A stretch of 22,661 nt of DNA, taken from Candidatus Hodarchaeota archaeon. GTDB taxonomy: Archaea; Asgardarchaeota; Heimdallarchaeia; Hodarchaeales; YT1-057. The stretch covers positions 1 through 22,661 of the forward strand of contig JAEOTI010000252.1 of assembly GCA_016839955.1 (NCBI GenBank), in the 5' to 3' direction. The notes under the pieces were generated by a model, which worked only from the letters and a program-made list of their open reading frames with translations, was not told the origin of the DNA and made no database searches. The position numbers and the translations under genes were made by a program. This document shows, piece after piece, positions 8,230-17,700 of this stretch; position 1 is the stretch's first letter; each line of letters starts with the position of its first letter.

Positions 8230-8431
8230 AAAATGATCTAAGCCTTATATTTTTGATATGACAAGTTCAATGCATTAAAATAAAATGTTTCTTGTTTTTA
8301 CTTTTATTAGCTAAAAATCTCCCTTTTGAAACGTAACAGTTCTTAAATCAAATTTCAGATTTAATTATTAATAAATCTATAAATATAACCTGAAATCTAG
8401 AGTGAATGCTCTCAACTCCTAATACTAAACA

Positions 8432-8439
8432 TTTATAAA
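8432..8439 (+). promoter_or_regulatory. TATA box of the winged-helix regulator gene
   Basis: TTTATAAA lies about 35 bases before the ATG at 8471. Transcription would begin near 8463, giving a very short or absent leader, common in archaea. No ribosome binding site is seen before this ATG, in keeping with that. Confidence 0.5.
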
Positions 8440-8470
8440 AGTGTAGTGCAGTAGTTCAATATGATCAAAA

Positions 8471-8743
8471 ATGGCACCAGTCCAGAAGAATATTCAATTA
8501 GAGCGATTAGCTCCAAGTTCCTTAAAAATATTAAAAATTTTGGCCTCTGTTGAAGAGATGGGTCCCAAAGATATCTGTAAGAATACTGATATCTCAACTA
8601 GAACAGTTAGGTACGCATTAAAGAATTTGACAGATCAAGATTTGATTACAAAAAGGCGAAGTCTTAAGGATGCTCGCTTAGTCTATTACCACGTCAAAGA
8701 ACGGGATTCAATGGCTTTTTTACTTCGTAAGTTGGTCATTTGA
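8471..8743 (+). CDS. Winged helix-turn-helix transcriptional regulator (MarR/ArsR-like)
   Basis: This 90-residue protein is a single DNA-binding domain. 'LKILKILASVEEMGPKDICKNTDISTRTVRYALKNLTDQDLI' gives the three helices of a winged helix, with the recognition helix at 'STRTVRYALKNLTDQDL', followed by the beta wing 'TKRRSLKDARLVYYHV'. The pattern fits small archaeal MarR-like regulators. There is no effector domain, and the C-terminal helix 'DSMAFLLRKLVI' is probably the dimer interface. It is transcribed away from the DinB-like gene with 266 bases between the starts, so it may control itself, the DinB-like gene, or both. Confidence 0.85.
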   Translation: MAPVQKNIQLERLAPSSLKILKILASVEEMGPKDICKNTDISTRTVRYALKNLTDQDLITKRRSLKDARLVYYHVKERDSMAFLLRKLVI

Positions 8744-8787
8744 TCAGAAATTTAATGTTACATCAGATCAGTTTATCTGAGAGGTTA

Positions 8788-8820
8788 TTTCTTTCTAAAA
8801 GGAAGAAAAATCTTTTTTTA
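8788..8820 (+). terminator. Hairpin followed by T-run
   Basis: TTTCTTTC, a five-base loop (TAAAA) and GGAAGAAA form an eight-pair stem with one G-T pair at 8788-8808, followed by TCTTTTTTTA at 8811-8820. It lies 45 bases after the winged-helix stop, a fitting place to end that transcript. The stem is AT-rich, so the T-run may matter more than the hairpin. Confidence 0.45.
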
Positions 8821-9151
8821 GGAAGGTAATGAGCATTCTAGAAAAGTGATTTGAACTCTTTTTCCCATTAATAATCATTTAATTTTTTTAAAGAATTACT
8901 ACACGTGATTTTAGTTTTCATAAAATGATTCTACTAATTCTTGAGAACCAAATCAGAAAATAATGTCTCTTAGGTAGACTTTGTGAAGAAAAAAGGTGAA
9001 GTTTGGAATTTTGACTTCATTACAAACCTATATGATTAAATTGTACGGAAAGATTGACAATCTGATTCTCGATATTATCAAGTTTTTAATTTTGAAAGAA
9101 AGGAAATGAGCTTATTCATAATATATAGTTTAAAGATTTTAAATAAAATAG

Positions 9152-9159
9152 TATAAATT
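9152..9159 (+). promoter_or_regulatory. Candidate TATA box for the small-protein/CheA/CheY cluster
   Basis: TATAAATT lies 42 bases before the ATG at 9194, giving a predicted transcription start near 9183. GTGAT (9184-9188) five bases before the ATG could pair with the GATCACCTCC end of 16S rRNA. Confidence 0.45.
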
Positions 9160-9193
9160 TAGCTCTGCAAGAAAATAACTCCAGTGATGCAGA

Positions 9194-9484
9194 ATGGAGG
9201 AACACAAAGAACGAGCCCTAAAAGTTTATCATGCTATCTTTAATTGTCAAGAAACAGTTGAAATCGATGGGTTAGATTACAATATTGGGAGTACTTCCCG
9301 AACTAAATTAAGGGGCTGTACGATAGAAGGGTTGTTTTATATTGAGCAAAATCCTAAAAAGGCATCAGAATGGGCGAAAAAGGCTCGTGAAGGACATAAA
9401 ATAATGTGGGTTTTAAAAGGTAGAAGATATCTTGCTCGTGTTATGGATGGAGACTATTTAGACTTAAAAAGGTCTTCAAAATGA
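9194..9484 (+). CDS. Small protein of unknown function upstream of cheA
   Basis: I do not recognise this 96-residue protein. It is soluble, mixed alpha/beta and rather basic: an N-terminal helix 'EEHKERALKVYHAIF', a strand-rich middle 'ETVEIDGLDYNIGSTSRTKLRG', a helix 'NPKKASEWAKKAREGH', and a closing strand pair 'KIMWVLKGRRYLARVMDGDYLDL'. Two cysteines (about residues 18 and 42) are far apart. It has its own TATA-like box and a plausible GTGAT ribosome binding site, which support it as a real gene. It ends 44 to 59 bases before the CheA start (depending on which TTG is used), so a shared transcript is likely and a role linked to the chemosensory pair is possible but unproven. Confidence 0.65.
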   Translation: MEEHKERALKVYHAIFNCQETVEIDGLDYNIGSTSRTKLRGCTIEGLFYIEQNPKKASEWAKKAREGHKIMWVLKGRRYLARVMDGDYLDLKRSSK

Positions 9485-9528
9485 AAAAATATCAATGTTA
9501 AATAATTGATAATGAGATGTAATTTTGA

Positions 9529-11388
9529 TTGGTTGGGTTTGTTTTGGTTGAGATTGACCAATATAGACAGGTTTTTGTAAATGAAATAAAAATTTTAACA
9601 GCAAAATTACGATCTCTTGTGGTAGAATTAGAAAAAAACTTATCAGATCTCAATTTAGCGGAGGAAGTTATGCGCATTGTCCATTCAATTAAAGGAATGG
9701 CTGCAGTCATGGAATACAGTTCTCTTGCAACCCTCTCTCATGAATTAGAAACTATTCTTGTAGCTAATATTGAAACAGGTGAAATTTCAGAGGTGATAAT
9801 TAGCTCATTTCTCATATTTATTGACAAATTAGAACAGTTTATCCGACTTTTAGAAGTTGGAGATGAAATTTCTTCAGTAGATCTTGAGGATTTACTCGAA
9901 AAAGCCATAGAATTAGACAAACTACGACAAACAATAGCAAAAAAACTCGTCATCAAAGTGAAATTCTCTTCTGAAGTAAAAATGAAAAGTGTAAGAGCTT
10001 TTTTGGTTTTACAGAATCTAGAGGACATAGCAAAAATACTCTCGAGTTCACCATCAAAAGAACAGTTAGAATTGGACACGATTTTTAATGAACTCTCCAT
10101 ATTGATTCAAACAAAAAAGAACAGAGAAAAAATAATACATATTATTCAAGCTGTTTCTGGTGTATCAGATGTTTTAGTTCAGGAGTTTCGAGACGATTTA
10201 TTCCAAGAACCAAAATCTTCGTATGAAGGCCTAACCATTCCAATATCTTTAGAAGAACTAAATAAAATTGAAAATATTATTGAAGATACCTTGATTTATT
10301 ACTTAAATTCGACTTCTAACCTAGGTTCTGAAAAAAAGGAAACAACTAAAGCTGTAATGCATCTATACGCAAAAATATCTAAAATACAAGATATCATTTC
10401 ATCTTTCATTTTTGTATCTCTTGATAACATTCTTTCACCTTTTACTTCGATTGTACGCGACCTTGCAATTACTGAGGGAAAAAAAGTAGAACTAAGAATC
10501 TTAGGAGATTCCATCAACATTAAATATTCCATTATTGAATCACTTTATGAGATCTTATTACATTTAATTAGAAACGCTGTAAGTCATGGAATTGAAAATC
10601 CATTTGAAAGACAGTCTCTAAATAAACGGGATGTAGGAATAATAACAATTCAAACTAATCAAGATGGAAATCTTCTTTGTATCGAGGTTGAAGATGATGG
10701 AGCTGGGCTTGATTTAGATTTGATTCAACAAAAAGCTATTGATTCTGGATTAATTTCGAAAGATGATCCTCTCAAAAGTTCTGATTTAACAGAATTTATT
10801 TTTCAAACTGGTTTTTCCACCCGAAAATCATCTACAGAAGTGTCAGGTAGAGGATATGGGCTCAATATTGTAAAAAATTCTCTTAAATCATTAAATGGAA
10901 AAATCACGGTTTCGTCTCAGAAGAATAGTGGTACGAAATTTATCATTACTATACCATTACATCTTAACAGCCAAGAATTGGTAATAGTAGAAAGTGGACA
11001 GCAACTATTTGGTATACCTGCAAAAAAAATTCAAGGAATACTTGATTTTAAATCAGTAAAATTTGATATTGATTCAAATCTTATAACAATTAAGGATTTA
11101 AACGAGAAAATTCCCATAATTGAACTCTACAAGATCTTATTCCCAAAACATCTGCAAGAATATAAACAGATCTCTCTTGAAAATAAGCAAATTCTTCTTT
11201 GGGAAAACAGGAAGGAAAGACTAGCTATAATTGTCAATAAAATTCATGGGTCGTCAATTCAAATTGTAAGCGACGTTCCAGAAACCTTTAAAATAAAAAA
11301 TGCTTTTTCTGGTGTGGCTCTTACTCCTACTGGACAAATTGTCCTCGTTATTGATTCTAAAGTTTTTATACAACCTAAGAACCTGTGA
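9529..11388 (+). CDS. cheA: CheA-type chemosensory histidine kinase
   Basis: All CheA domains are visible. P1/HPt: 'VHSIKGMAAVMEYSSLATLSHELE' with the phospho-accepting H52 (numbered from TTG 9529). A P2-like segment runs about 136-225 ('VKFSSEVKMKSVRAFLVLQNLEDI'). P3 dimerisation and linker run about 236-310, with 'SIVRDLAITEGKKVELRILG' leading into the ATPase. P4: N box 'HLIRNAVSHGIE' (345-356), G1 'VEDDGAGLD' (387-395), F box 'FIFQTGFSTR' (423-432), G2 'SGRGYGLNIVKNSLKSLNG' (439-457). P5/CheW-like: about 481-619, ending 'GVALTPTGQIVLVIDS'. Key residues look intact, so it should be active. Either TTG 9529 or TTG 9544 may be the start; the latter gives 'MVEIDQYRQVF', a better match to HPt N-termini. 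CheY follows 19 bases later. No receptor, CheW, CheB, CheR or archaellum gene is in the window. Confidence 0.92.
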   Translation: MVGFVLVEIDQYRQVFVNEIKILTAKLRSLVVELEKNLSDLNLAEEVMRIVHSIKGMAAVMEYSSLATLSHELETILVANIETGEISEVIISSFLIFIDKLEQFIRLLEVGDEISSVDLEDLLEKAIELDKLRQTIAKKLVIKVKFSSEVKMKSVRAFLVLQNLEDIAKILSSSPSKEQLELDTIFNELSILIQTKKNREKIIHIIQAVSGVSDVLVQEFRDDLFQEPKSSYEGLTIPISLEELNKIENIIEDTLIYYLNSTSNLGSEKKETTKAVMHLYAKISKIQDIISSFIFVSLDNILSPFTSIVRDLAITEGKKVELRILGDSINIKYSIIESLYEILLHLIRNAVSHGIENPFERQSLNKRDVGIITIQTNQDGNLLCIEVEDDGAGLDLDLIQQKAIDSGLISKDDPLKSSDLTEFIFQTGFSTRKSSTEVSGRGYGLNIVKNSLKSLNGKITVSSQKNSGTKFIITIPLHLNSQELVIVESGQQLFGIPAKKIQGILDFKSVKFDIDSNLITIKDLNEKIPIIELYKILFPKHLQEYKQISLENKQILLWENRKERLAIIVNKIHGSSIQIVSDVPETFKIKNAFSGVALTPTGQIVLVIDSKVFIQPKNL

Positions 11389-11407
11389 TCCATGAGGAAA
11401 ACAACAA

Positions 11408-11770
11408 ATGGCTAATATTCTAATCGCTGATGACGCAGAACTAATGAGACTTATGATCCGACAAATCCTCATTGAGAATGGTCACATTATCTTGGGGGAA
11501 GCACATGATGGTGAAGAAGCTGTCAAATTATATAAACAACTGAAACCTGATTTGATAACTGTCGATATTAGCATGCCTAAAATGACAGGACTCGAAGCAA
11601 TACGTAAAATAATCGAATTAGACCCCTTAGCTCGAATAGTTGTCGTAACTGCTTTGGGACAGCAATCTGTTGCTCTCGAAGCAGTAAAAGCTGGAGCAAG
11701 GAATATAGTAATAAAACCTTTCAAACATGACGATTTATTAACTGTGGTTTCTAAAACTCTTACACTATAG
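11408..11770 (+). CDS. cheY: CheY-type single-domain response regulator
   Basis: This 120-residue receiver domain stands alone. It has the acidic pocket D8/D9 ('ILIADDAEL'), the phosphorylation site D53 in 'ITVDISMPKMTGLEAI', the switch threonine T81 in 'VVVTALG' and the conserved lysine K103 in 'VIKPF'. The 'DISMPKMTGLEAI' wording is typical of archaeal CheY. GAGG at 11394-11397 precedes the ATG by ten bases. It lies 19 bases after cheA and is almost certainly its phosphorylation partner. With no output domain, it should act by binding a target protein; the target is not encoded nearby. Confidence 0.92.
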   Translation: MANILIADDAELMRLMIRQILIENGHIILGEAHDGEEAVKLYKQLKPDLITVDISMPKMTGLEAIRKIIELDPLARIVVVTALGQQSVALEAVKAGARNIVIKPFKHDDLLTVVSKTLTL

Positions 11771-11795
11771 ATCTGGAGTAAATATCAAGCCTTCT

Positions 11796-11975
11796 TTATT
11801 TCTCTAATACGTCTATTGGCTCTTTTTTGATCTTCTTTATTAATCTCTGGGTAAGCCTTAGAGAATAAGGGTAATCTCCACTGATTGCATACCCAATAAA
11901 TTCGAGTATAACAAATCCAATCAAGATTAAGCCTATAATTCCGAAAACTAATACTATAGAGTCGATTAGAGTCAT
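11796..11975 (-). CDS. Small single-span membrane protein downstream of the ABC operon
   Basis: The protein is 59 residues: a hydrophobic helix at about 4-30 ('SIVLVFGIIGLILIGFVILEFIGYAI') and then a basic tail rich in K and R ('RLTQRLIKKIKKEPIDVLEK'). The ATG at 11975 is chosen because AAGGAG (complement of 11986-11992) stands about ten bases before it; the longer frame to 12038 adds 21 residues with no such signal. By the positive-inside rule the tail is probably cytoplasmic. It follows the second ATPase by 83 bases on the same strand, so it may be an accessory subunit of the transporter. I know no family for it. Confidence 0.6.
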   Translation of the reverse strand: MTLIDSIVLVFGIIGLILIGFVILEFIGYAISGDYPYSLRLTQRLIKKIKKEPIDVLEK

Positions 11976-12058
11976 TTTTTTTATTTCTCCTTCATTATTA
12001 ACGCTAATCAATAGGCTTCTTGATAAGTCTCTAAACATCTATAATCAGAATGCTGAAT

Positions 12059-14035
12059 TTATAACGGTTTTACTTCTCTAACAACTTGACCATCCTGTAG
12101 TTCAATGATTCGATCGGCCATTTGAGCTATTTCAGGATCATGGGTGATTAATACGACACTGGATCCTTGGCTGTGAAATGTGCTGATTAATTTCATAATT
12201 TCTTGGCCAGTGACTGAGTCCAAATCACCAGTAGGTTCATCTGCAAATAAAATATCAGGATTATTAACCATAGAACGGGCGATTGTAACTCTCTGCATTT
12301 GTCCTCCAGAAAGTTTCAGCGGAACTTGATGACCAAATTCCTGCAGTTGTACACCAACCATTAGTTCATTTACACGATTTTTTAGAGCCTTTCCTCCGGG
12401 ATTATTTCCTCCTAGCTGTGCGGGTAAAGCTACGTTTTCATTCGCTGTTAAAACAGGTAATAAATTATAATATTGAAAAATAAATCCCATTCTATCCCTT
12501 CGTAGTTCAGTAAGTTTATCGTCTGACATCTGACTTATATTAAACCGATCAAGATAAACAGCACCCCTATCTGGAATGTCTAATCCGGATATAATATTTA
12601 ATAGGGTAGTTTTTCCTGAACCAGAAGGACCAGTAATTGCTACAAACTCCCCTCTTTTAACGCTAAAGGATACTCCTCTAATAGCATAAACAGTCGAATT
12701 AGCTAATCTATAGGTCTTAAACAGATCTTCAGCTTGAAGAACAATGTCTTCAGAAATTGATGTATCCTCTACTAATTTTTCACGACCAACAAAAGGTATT
12801 AAGCCAGTCAAACCTTTCACCAAGGACTTAAAGAACCCTTTCTTAGCAAATTCTTCTGTTTCAAATGCAATGCCGCCAGGCATCAAAGTAAAGTAAGGAA
12901 TATCTTCGAAAAGATCTGTCCAAAATCGAAGCTTTTCCAGTTCGGCATAAAAATCACCAATAGCAGTGAGATGCATATGCTCTTTATCAATATCTGCTGA
13001 TGTGGAAATCTCACGATTTTCAGCTTTTTCTACTAAGTCTCGTAAATGAGGTATTATATCTGAGATCATTGAATTTAATTGACCAATTTGCTGGTCTCTT
13101 TCACTAACTGCTTCTTGATCAAGGAATTCAGACGTTAAATAATCAAGTAATCTTTTTTCAACTTCAGACTCTGTTTGAGACATTTCTTTTACTAGCGTTG
13201 AGAAACGCCAAACTTGGCGTGAAGAAGAGCGTAGGGTTTCGCGAATCCCTAAAATTTTTCCAAGCAGGACTCTTATTACTTCAGCAACTACTTCTCGGTG
13301 TTTATTCGATCTTACATCTCCAGATAAGTCTTTAATTATATTATTAATCATTAATTTAAAGGAATTAGTAATTTCAAGAAGATTAACTAATAATGGTTCT
13401 AACAATCTGATAAATGTCTTCCCAAATACCAGTAAGGTACTTTCGTCTGTTAAACCTCCAAATTCACCTGGTGATAGGTCTTTAAAGACATCAGAAAACA
13501 TTGCAGAGTGCGTTACTAATCTACATGCCCCAGTATTAGAATCCTCCCATAAAAAAAGGCTTGTTTGAGAAACAACTTCACGGATACTTTCATAGAGAAC
13601 TCGTTGGATTCCACTCAGTTGCTCTTTTACCATCGATTTTTGACTGGTTCCATGAAATTTTTGGGCTTTCTCAAGAGCTTTTCGGGATTCTGATACCTCA
13701 GTATCATACCATATATCATTTCTAATTTTATTAATGATTTTGTGGACATAATCCTCATGTATGGTTCGTAATTCAGATTCTAATAATTCTTGATGGTCAA
13801 CTTCTGATGTGATCTCCGGTTTGATTCTACCATGGGCTACCATGAACGTATTAAGTTCTCTTGCATACAAAGTGTGAGATTTTCCAATTTTTTTCAACGT
13901 TTTCTCGAGTTTTTTTTTGAGTTCATGATTCTCTGCATACAAAGTCTTTGCGATTAAGAAAGAACAGTAAAAATGTATATCCTTTGGATATCCAACTTGG
14001 CTCTCTGGTTTTTCAACTTCCACAGACTTACTCAC
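12059..14035 (-). CDS. MacB/LolD-type ABC ATPase with a ~430-residue helical N-terminal extension
   Basis: The last 230 residues are a complete MacB/LolD-type nucleotide-binding domain: Walker A '[12 protein letters not shown]' (469-480), Q-loop 'FIFQYYNLL' (Q521), signature '[14 protein letters not shown]' (575-588), Walker B '[13 protein letters not shown]' (595-607) and switch H632 in 'LITHD'. Residues 1-430 are the oddity: almost entirely charged amphipathic helix with few glycines, no transmembrane segment and no motif I recognise, ending in a more hydrophobic '[21 protein letters not shown]' near 400-420 that might touch the membrane or permease. Typical relatives are 220-250 residues. 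The GTG start at 14035 follows directly on the previous gene's TAA, and GAGGTGATC (complement of 14039-14047), a full match to the 16S anti-SD, precedes it, so translational coupling is likely. Confidence 0.88.
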   Translation of the reverse strand: MSKSVEVEKPESQVGYPKDIHFYCSFLIAKTLYAENHELKKKLEKTLKKIGKSHTLYARELNTFMVAHGRIKPEITSEVDHQELLESELRTIHEDYVHKIINKIRNDIWYDTEVSESRKALEKAQKFHGTSQKSMVKEQLSGIQRVLYESIREVVSQTSLFLWEDSNTGACRLVTHSAMFSDVFKDLSPGEFGGLTDESTLLVFGKTFIRLLEPLLVNLLEITNSFKLMINNIIKDLSGDVRSNKHREVVAEVIRVLLGKILGIRETLRSSSRQVWRFSTLVKEMSQTESEVEKRLLDYLTSEFLDQEAVSERDQQIGQLNSMISDIIPHLRDLVEKAENREISTSADIDKEHMHLTAIGDFYAELEKLRFWTDLFEDIPYFTLMPGGIAFETEEFAKKGFFKSLVKGLTGLIPFVGREKLVEDTSISEDIVLQAEDLFKTYRLANSTVYAIRGVSFSVKRGEFVAITGPSGSGKTTLLNIISGLDIPDRGAVYLDRFNISQMSDDKLTELRRDRMGFIFQYYNLLPVLTANENVALPAQLGGNNPGGKALKNRVNELMVGVQLQEFGHQVPLKLSGGQMQRVTIARSMVNNPDILFADEPTGDLDSVTGQEIMKLISTFHSQGSSVVLITHDPEIAQMADRIIELQDGQVVREVKPL

Positions 14036-14752
14036 TTAGATCACCTCAGTTCTAGTATCTGCTTGAACCAAACCATCTCCCAAGTGAATAATTGCATCAC
14101 AGGTATCTGCGATTGTTTTCGAATGCGTGACAAGAAGTAATGTTTGATTCTTTTCCTTGTTAATACGACGAAATAGATGCATAATATCCTCACTAGTAGC
14201 TGTATCTAAATCACCAGTAGGTTCGTCACCAAGAATTAAAGCGGGGTTTGTCACTAAAGATCGAGCAATTGCAACTCTTTGTTGTTGTCCTCCACTTAGT
14301 TCCCCCGGTTTATGATTGAGTCTTCCTCCAAGACCTACTTCTCTTAATATCATAGTGGCTCGACGACGTGCTTCTGCCTGAGGTATTCGTTGAAGGAGAA
14401 GAGGAACCATTACATTTTGAATAGCAGTTAGAAAATCAAAAAGGTTGAATAATTGAAAAATAAAACCAATTCGATCTCGTCTAGTATCCGCCATTTGTTT
14501 GTCTGACAAACGTTGAATATCATTTCCTTCTAGGTGTATTTTTCCTGAGGTAAATCTATCAAGCATTCCGATCATATTTAGTAAAGTTGTTTTACCGCAG
14601 CCACTTGGTCCCATAATTGCTAGCATTTGACCTTTCTGGATTTTAAGATCTATACCTCTAAGAGCCTTAACCTCATTAGGTGTCCCAGCAGCATAATTTT
14701 TTGTCAGATTCTTAATTTCTAAAATAGTATCAGGATTAATTGTAGTAGACAT
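14036..14752 (-). CDS. MacB/LolD-type ABC transporter ATPase
   Basis: This 238-residue ATPase is of normal length for the MacB/LolD family. From ATG 14752: Walker A 'GPSGCGKTTLLN' (48-59), Q100 in 'FIFQLFNLF', signature 'LSGGQQQRVAIARS' (152-165), Walker B '[13 protein letters not shown]' (172-184) and H210 in 'LVTHS'. The shared 'RRDR.GFIFQ..NL' stretch marks the FtsX-coupled branch. The start at 14752 is preferred over the in-frame upstream start at 14788 because AAGAGGTG stands seven bases before it; it leaves a 13-base gap after the permease stop instead of an overlap. It sits between the permease and the second, extended ATPase, and the two probably form the heterodimer that powers the double-FtsX permease. 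Confidence 0.92.
   Translation of the reverse strand: MSTTINPDTILEIKNLTKNYAAGTPNEVKALRGIDLKIQKGQMLAIMGPSGCGKTTLLNMIGMLDRFTSGKIHLEGNDIQRLSDKQMADTRRDRIGFIFQLFNLFDFLTAIQNVMVPLLLQRIPQAEARRRATMILREVGLGGRLNHKPGELSGGQQQRVAIARSLVTNPALILGDEPTGDLDTATSEDIMHLFRRINKEKNQTLLLVTHSKTIADTCDAIIHLGDGLVQADTRTEVI
14039..14047 (-). promoter_or_regulatory. Strong Shine-Dalgarno for the extended ATPase
   Basis: The minus strand reads GAGGTGATC, then TAA (stop of the upstream ATPase), then GTG. All nine bases complement the usual archaeal 16S 3' end. This fixes the GTG at 14035 as the start of the extended ATPase, so the N-terminal extension belongs to the translated product. Confidence 0.8.
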
Positions 14753-14765
14753 CTTAGAACACCTC

Positions 14766-17700
14766 TTAACCAACGTATCGTAGAGCATCTGAAGGTGGAA
14801 TACGACTGGCCAAATAGCTAGGGATAATAGCTGCTAGAAATGCAGACCCTAAAATTACAGCAGTATAAAGACCAATAATATCCCAAGGTATCAAATATTT
14901 AGCGACTCCTCCTGAATTAACATCAACGAGGACCCATGCAAGGATTCCACCATTAAACATACCAACCACGAGACCTATAACACCCATCAAGATCAATTCA
15001 AATAGCACAGCAGACGTTACATCCAATTTTCTGAAGCCTAGTGATCTCATCATTCCAATCTCTCTTTTTCGTTCTTGAACTGAACGCATAGAGACGACTA
15101 ACAATCCTAGAAGACCTACAATGAAGCCACCGGAAGTAAAAATTTGCATAAATGTAAAGAAGCGATACATCCCATCTAATTGAGTCTCAAAGATATTCCA
15201 AACTGGAATTGCAGCAATACCATAGATTCCATTTTTCTGTCGGAACCATCCAGATTCCCCATTAGCCCATTCTTCTATCTCACGTGCAAGATTCACGTTT
15301 CTATTGTCTCTAAGTTTATGACCAGGTGCTTCGACTAAAAAGAGTGAATGGGTAGAATGTCCTTCTGAGAAAGCTAGTAGGTTTTCAGCTTGTTTTTCAG
15401 AAACAAAAATAGTATTAGAAGCGGTCGGTGGGCCTTCAGCCTCTAATCCTAATTGCCAATCAGTCAGGGCGTTCCCCCAGTGTATTGCTCCCACAATAAA
15501 TTCTATTTTAATGTAGCTCTTATCTAGAAGCCAAATTGAATCACCAGGTTCAACACCGGTTCCTCCTGTAAAACTAACCTCACCAAGTGTAGGAGTTATT
15601 GCGACTGGTTTGCCATCAATTCTGGAATCATTAGCGATATGCCACCAAGCATCATGGTCTTCTTTGAGAACTGCTTTCTTTGTTCTATCAAAATCGGTTA
15701 TTTGTTCCCACTCATCTACTTTCTTCCCCTGAAGTTCAAATTGGAATGTCCACCCATCCTGGTTGAATTGATCATCTCTCCAAAAAGATTGATTATCTAA
15801 AATGAGTAGTGGTGTAAATTGTGCATCATCATAATCATCGTCTTCATCAAGATAAGTAGGAGTAGTAGATGATGAAACCGAATAACCTCTAACTAAATCC
15901 GCACCTTGATTGGTGAAATTATCATGAAGAGAATTGGCAAGATTTACGGATATAGGGACTGCTTGATCCGCAACTACGATAACATCAGTACCTCCAGAAC
16001 TCAATTCTGCAAGTTCATCGGTTCCATATCGCCATGAATAACTCCAGACTGCTACGAAAATATTCAGAGTTAAAACAACTGAAAAAATTGCAAAAACTAA
16101 TGTTGAACGAACTTTCTTTGAAGCCATCTGTTGCATTGCTAATAAGGCAATTGCTTTCATACCAGGAAGAATTCCAATTACCTGTTGAACAGCTGTTGCT
16201 AAATAATCCAGATTTACTCCAATGAAGAGGCAGGTACCCGCTATAAGCGACAATGCAATTCCTATAATATAGAACATACCTCCATCTCCTTCTTTAATCC
16301 ACTCAGGGACAATTACAAATCCATTGAAGATTGGCCAGAATAATAATGAAAATGACATGATATTAAGAGACCATCGTTTAGAGAAAAAATAAGACCCCAT
16401 TAGCGAAATGCCAACGACAGGAAGTAACATTATGAAATATAATACTTCAGCATCATCAACATCTTTAAATGCATCAGGACCCTTCCAGGGTTCTTGTGGG
16501 AAAACTAGAGACAAAATGATTCCTAACAATAACAGAAATAAACCAACATAGAATCCTTTCATACCAAATTTTCTTTCTTCGGGAGGAGAAATACCCCTGA
16601 TTACTTCAACAATGTTAATTCGACTTGCTTTCATTGCAGGCAAAATGGAAGTTAAAATTGAAATCAGGAAACCAACTATAAAACTGAGCTGCACAGTAAA
16701 TGGCGTTGCTATGATTGGGATTTCATGAGCTGGATATCCAAAGGCCCACCCCATTGCATAAACGAGAAATGTTCCGTAGAGGATACCTACAATAATCCCA
16801 ATAAATGAACCAATTATTCCTAACAAAATCGTTTCAATAATAGTTGTTGTTAAAATCTGTTTGCGTTTTGTACCAATGGCCCGAAGTATTCCTACTTGTT
16901 GTTCACGTTCTTGAACTGATGCTAATTGAATGTTTACAATTAGTAATAGCCCAGCAAGAATGATTAATGATCCGAAAATTGTAAGCATTTGTCCCATCAG
17001 ATCAGTGAAGTAATCAATGAACTCCATAATGATGTATTTCGTTGAAAAGTAAAAGAAGAAACCAGTTCCGTAATCTCTTTTATATTGAGTCCCATCATAT
17101 ACAACCATAATATCAGTAGCGTTCGTATAAGTCGTTTGCCAATTAGAACTCAGCTCAATCTGCCGTTCATCGACATTGATAACATATTGGTTATCAACAA
17201 GTAATTCTGAACCAAAATTAGCTGTTTGGTTATGAATGAAAGTTTGACCAATCCCTATGTAATCAATAGTGTACTCAGTATCAGGTTCAACTGGAAAAAT
17301 TCTGATTGATTTGAGAAGATAAGAAGAATTCAAAGGTGCTGAAATTGGATCCTTAAGTGTTCTAGGTATAGCTCGATCTAAAATTAATTCAAAAGGTGTC
17401 GTTCCATTGCTTGTATAAACTTGTACAGTTGATCCTTGAGTGCCTTTTCCAAGAGTTGAGAGATTTCCAAGAAGAGTAGTATTTAACATGTTAGTAAAAT
17501 TGTATTCTATATATGCTGAATTTATTATTCCAGTGTTCTGTATAGTTGCTGTTCCTGCAGTTTGATTAGTAATGAGAGTTGCTGTAGCGGATGTAGTCCA
17601 ATTTAATGAAGACACATCTTCATCAAGGAACTGAAATACTTGGATTTCAGCACTTTGGGGAAAGTGGGATAAACTAAAGTTATTCTGACCAACAGATGGT

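Larger units (their letters stand above)
8744..9193. other. Intergenic region, 450 bases
   Basis: Very AT-rich with stops in all frames; I see no coding frame or structured RNA gene. It holds a hairpin plus T-run near its left end and a TATA-like box near its right end, both listed separately. Confidence 0.6.

Noticed and set aside
8353..8400. ATTTCAG / CTGAAAT inverted repeat upstream of the winged-helix gene.
   Set aside because: It is only seven bases per arm with a wide spacer, and it does not resemble the better palindrome at 8215-8229.
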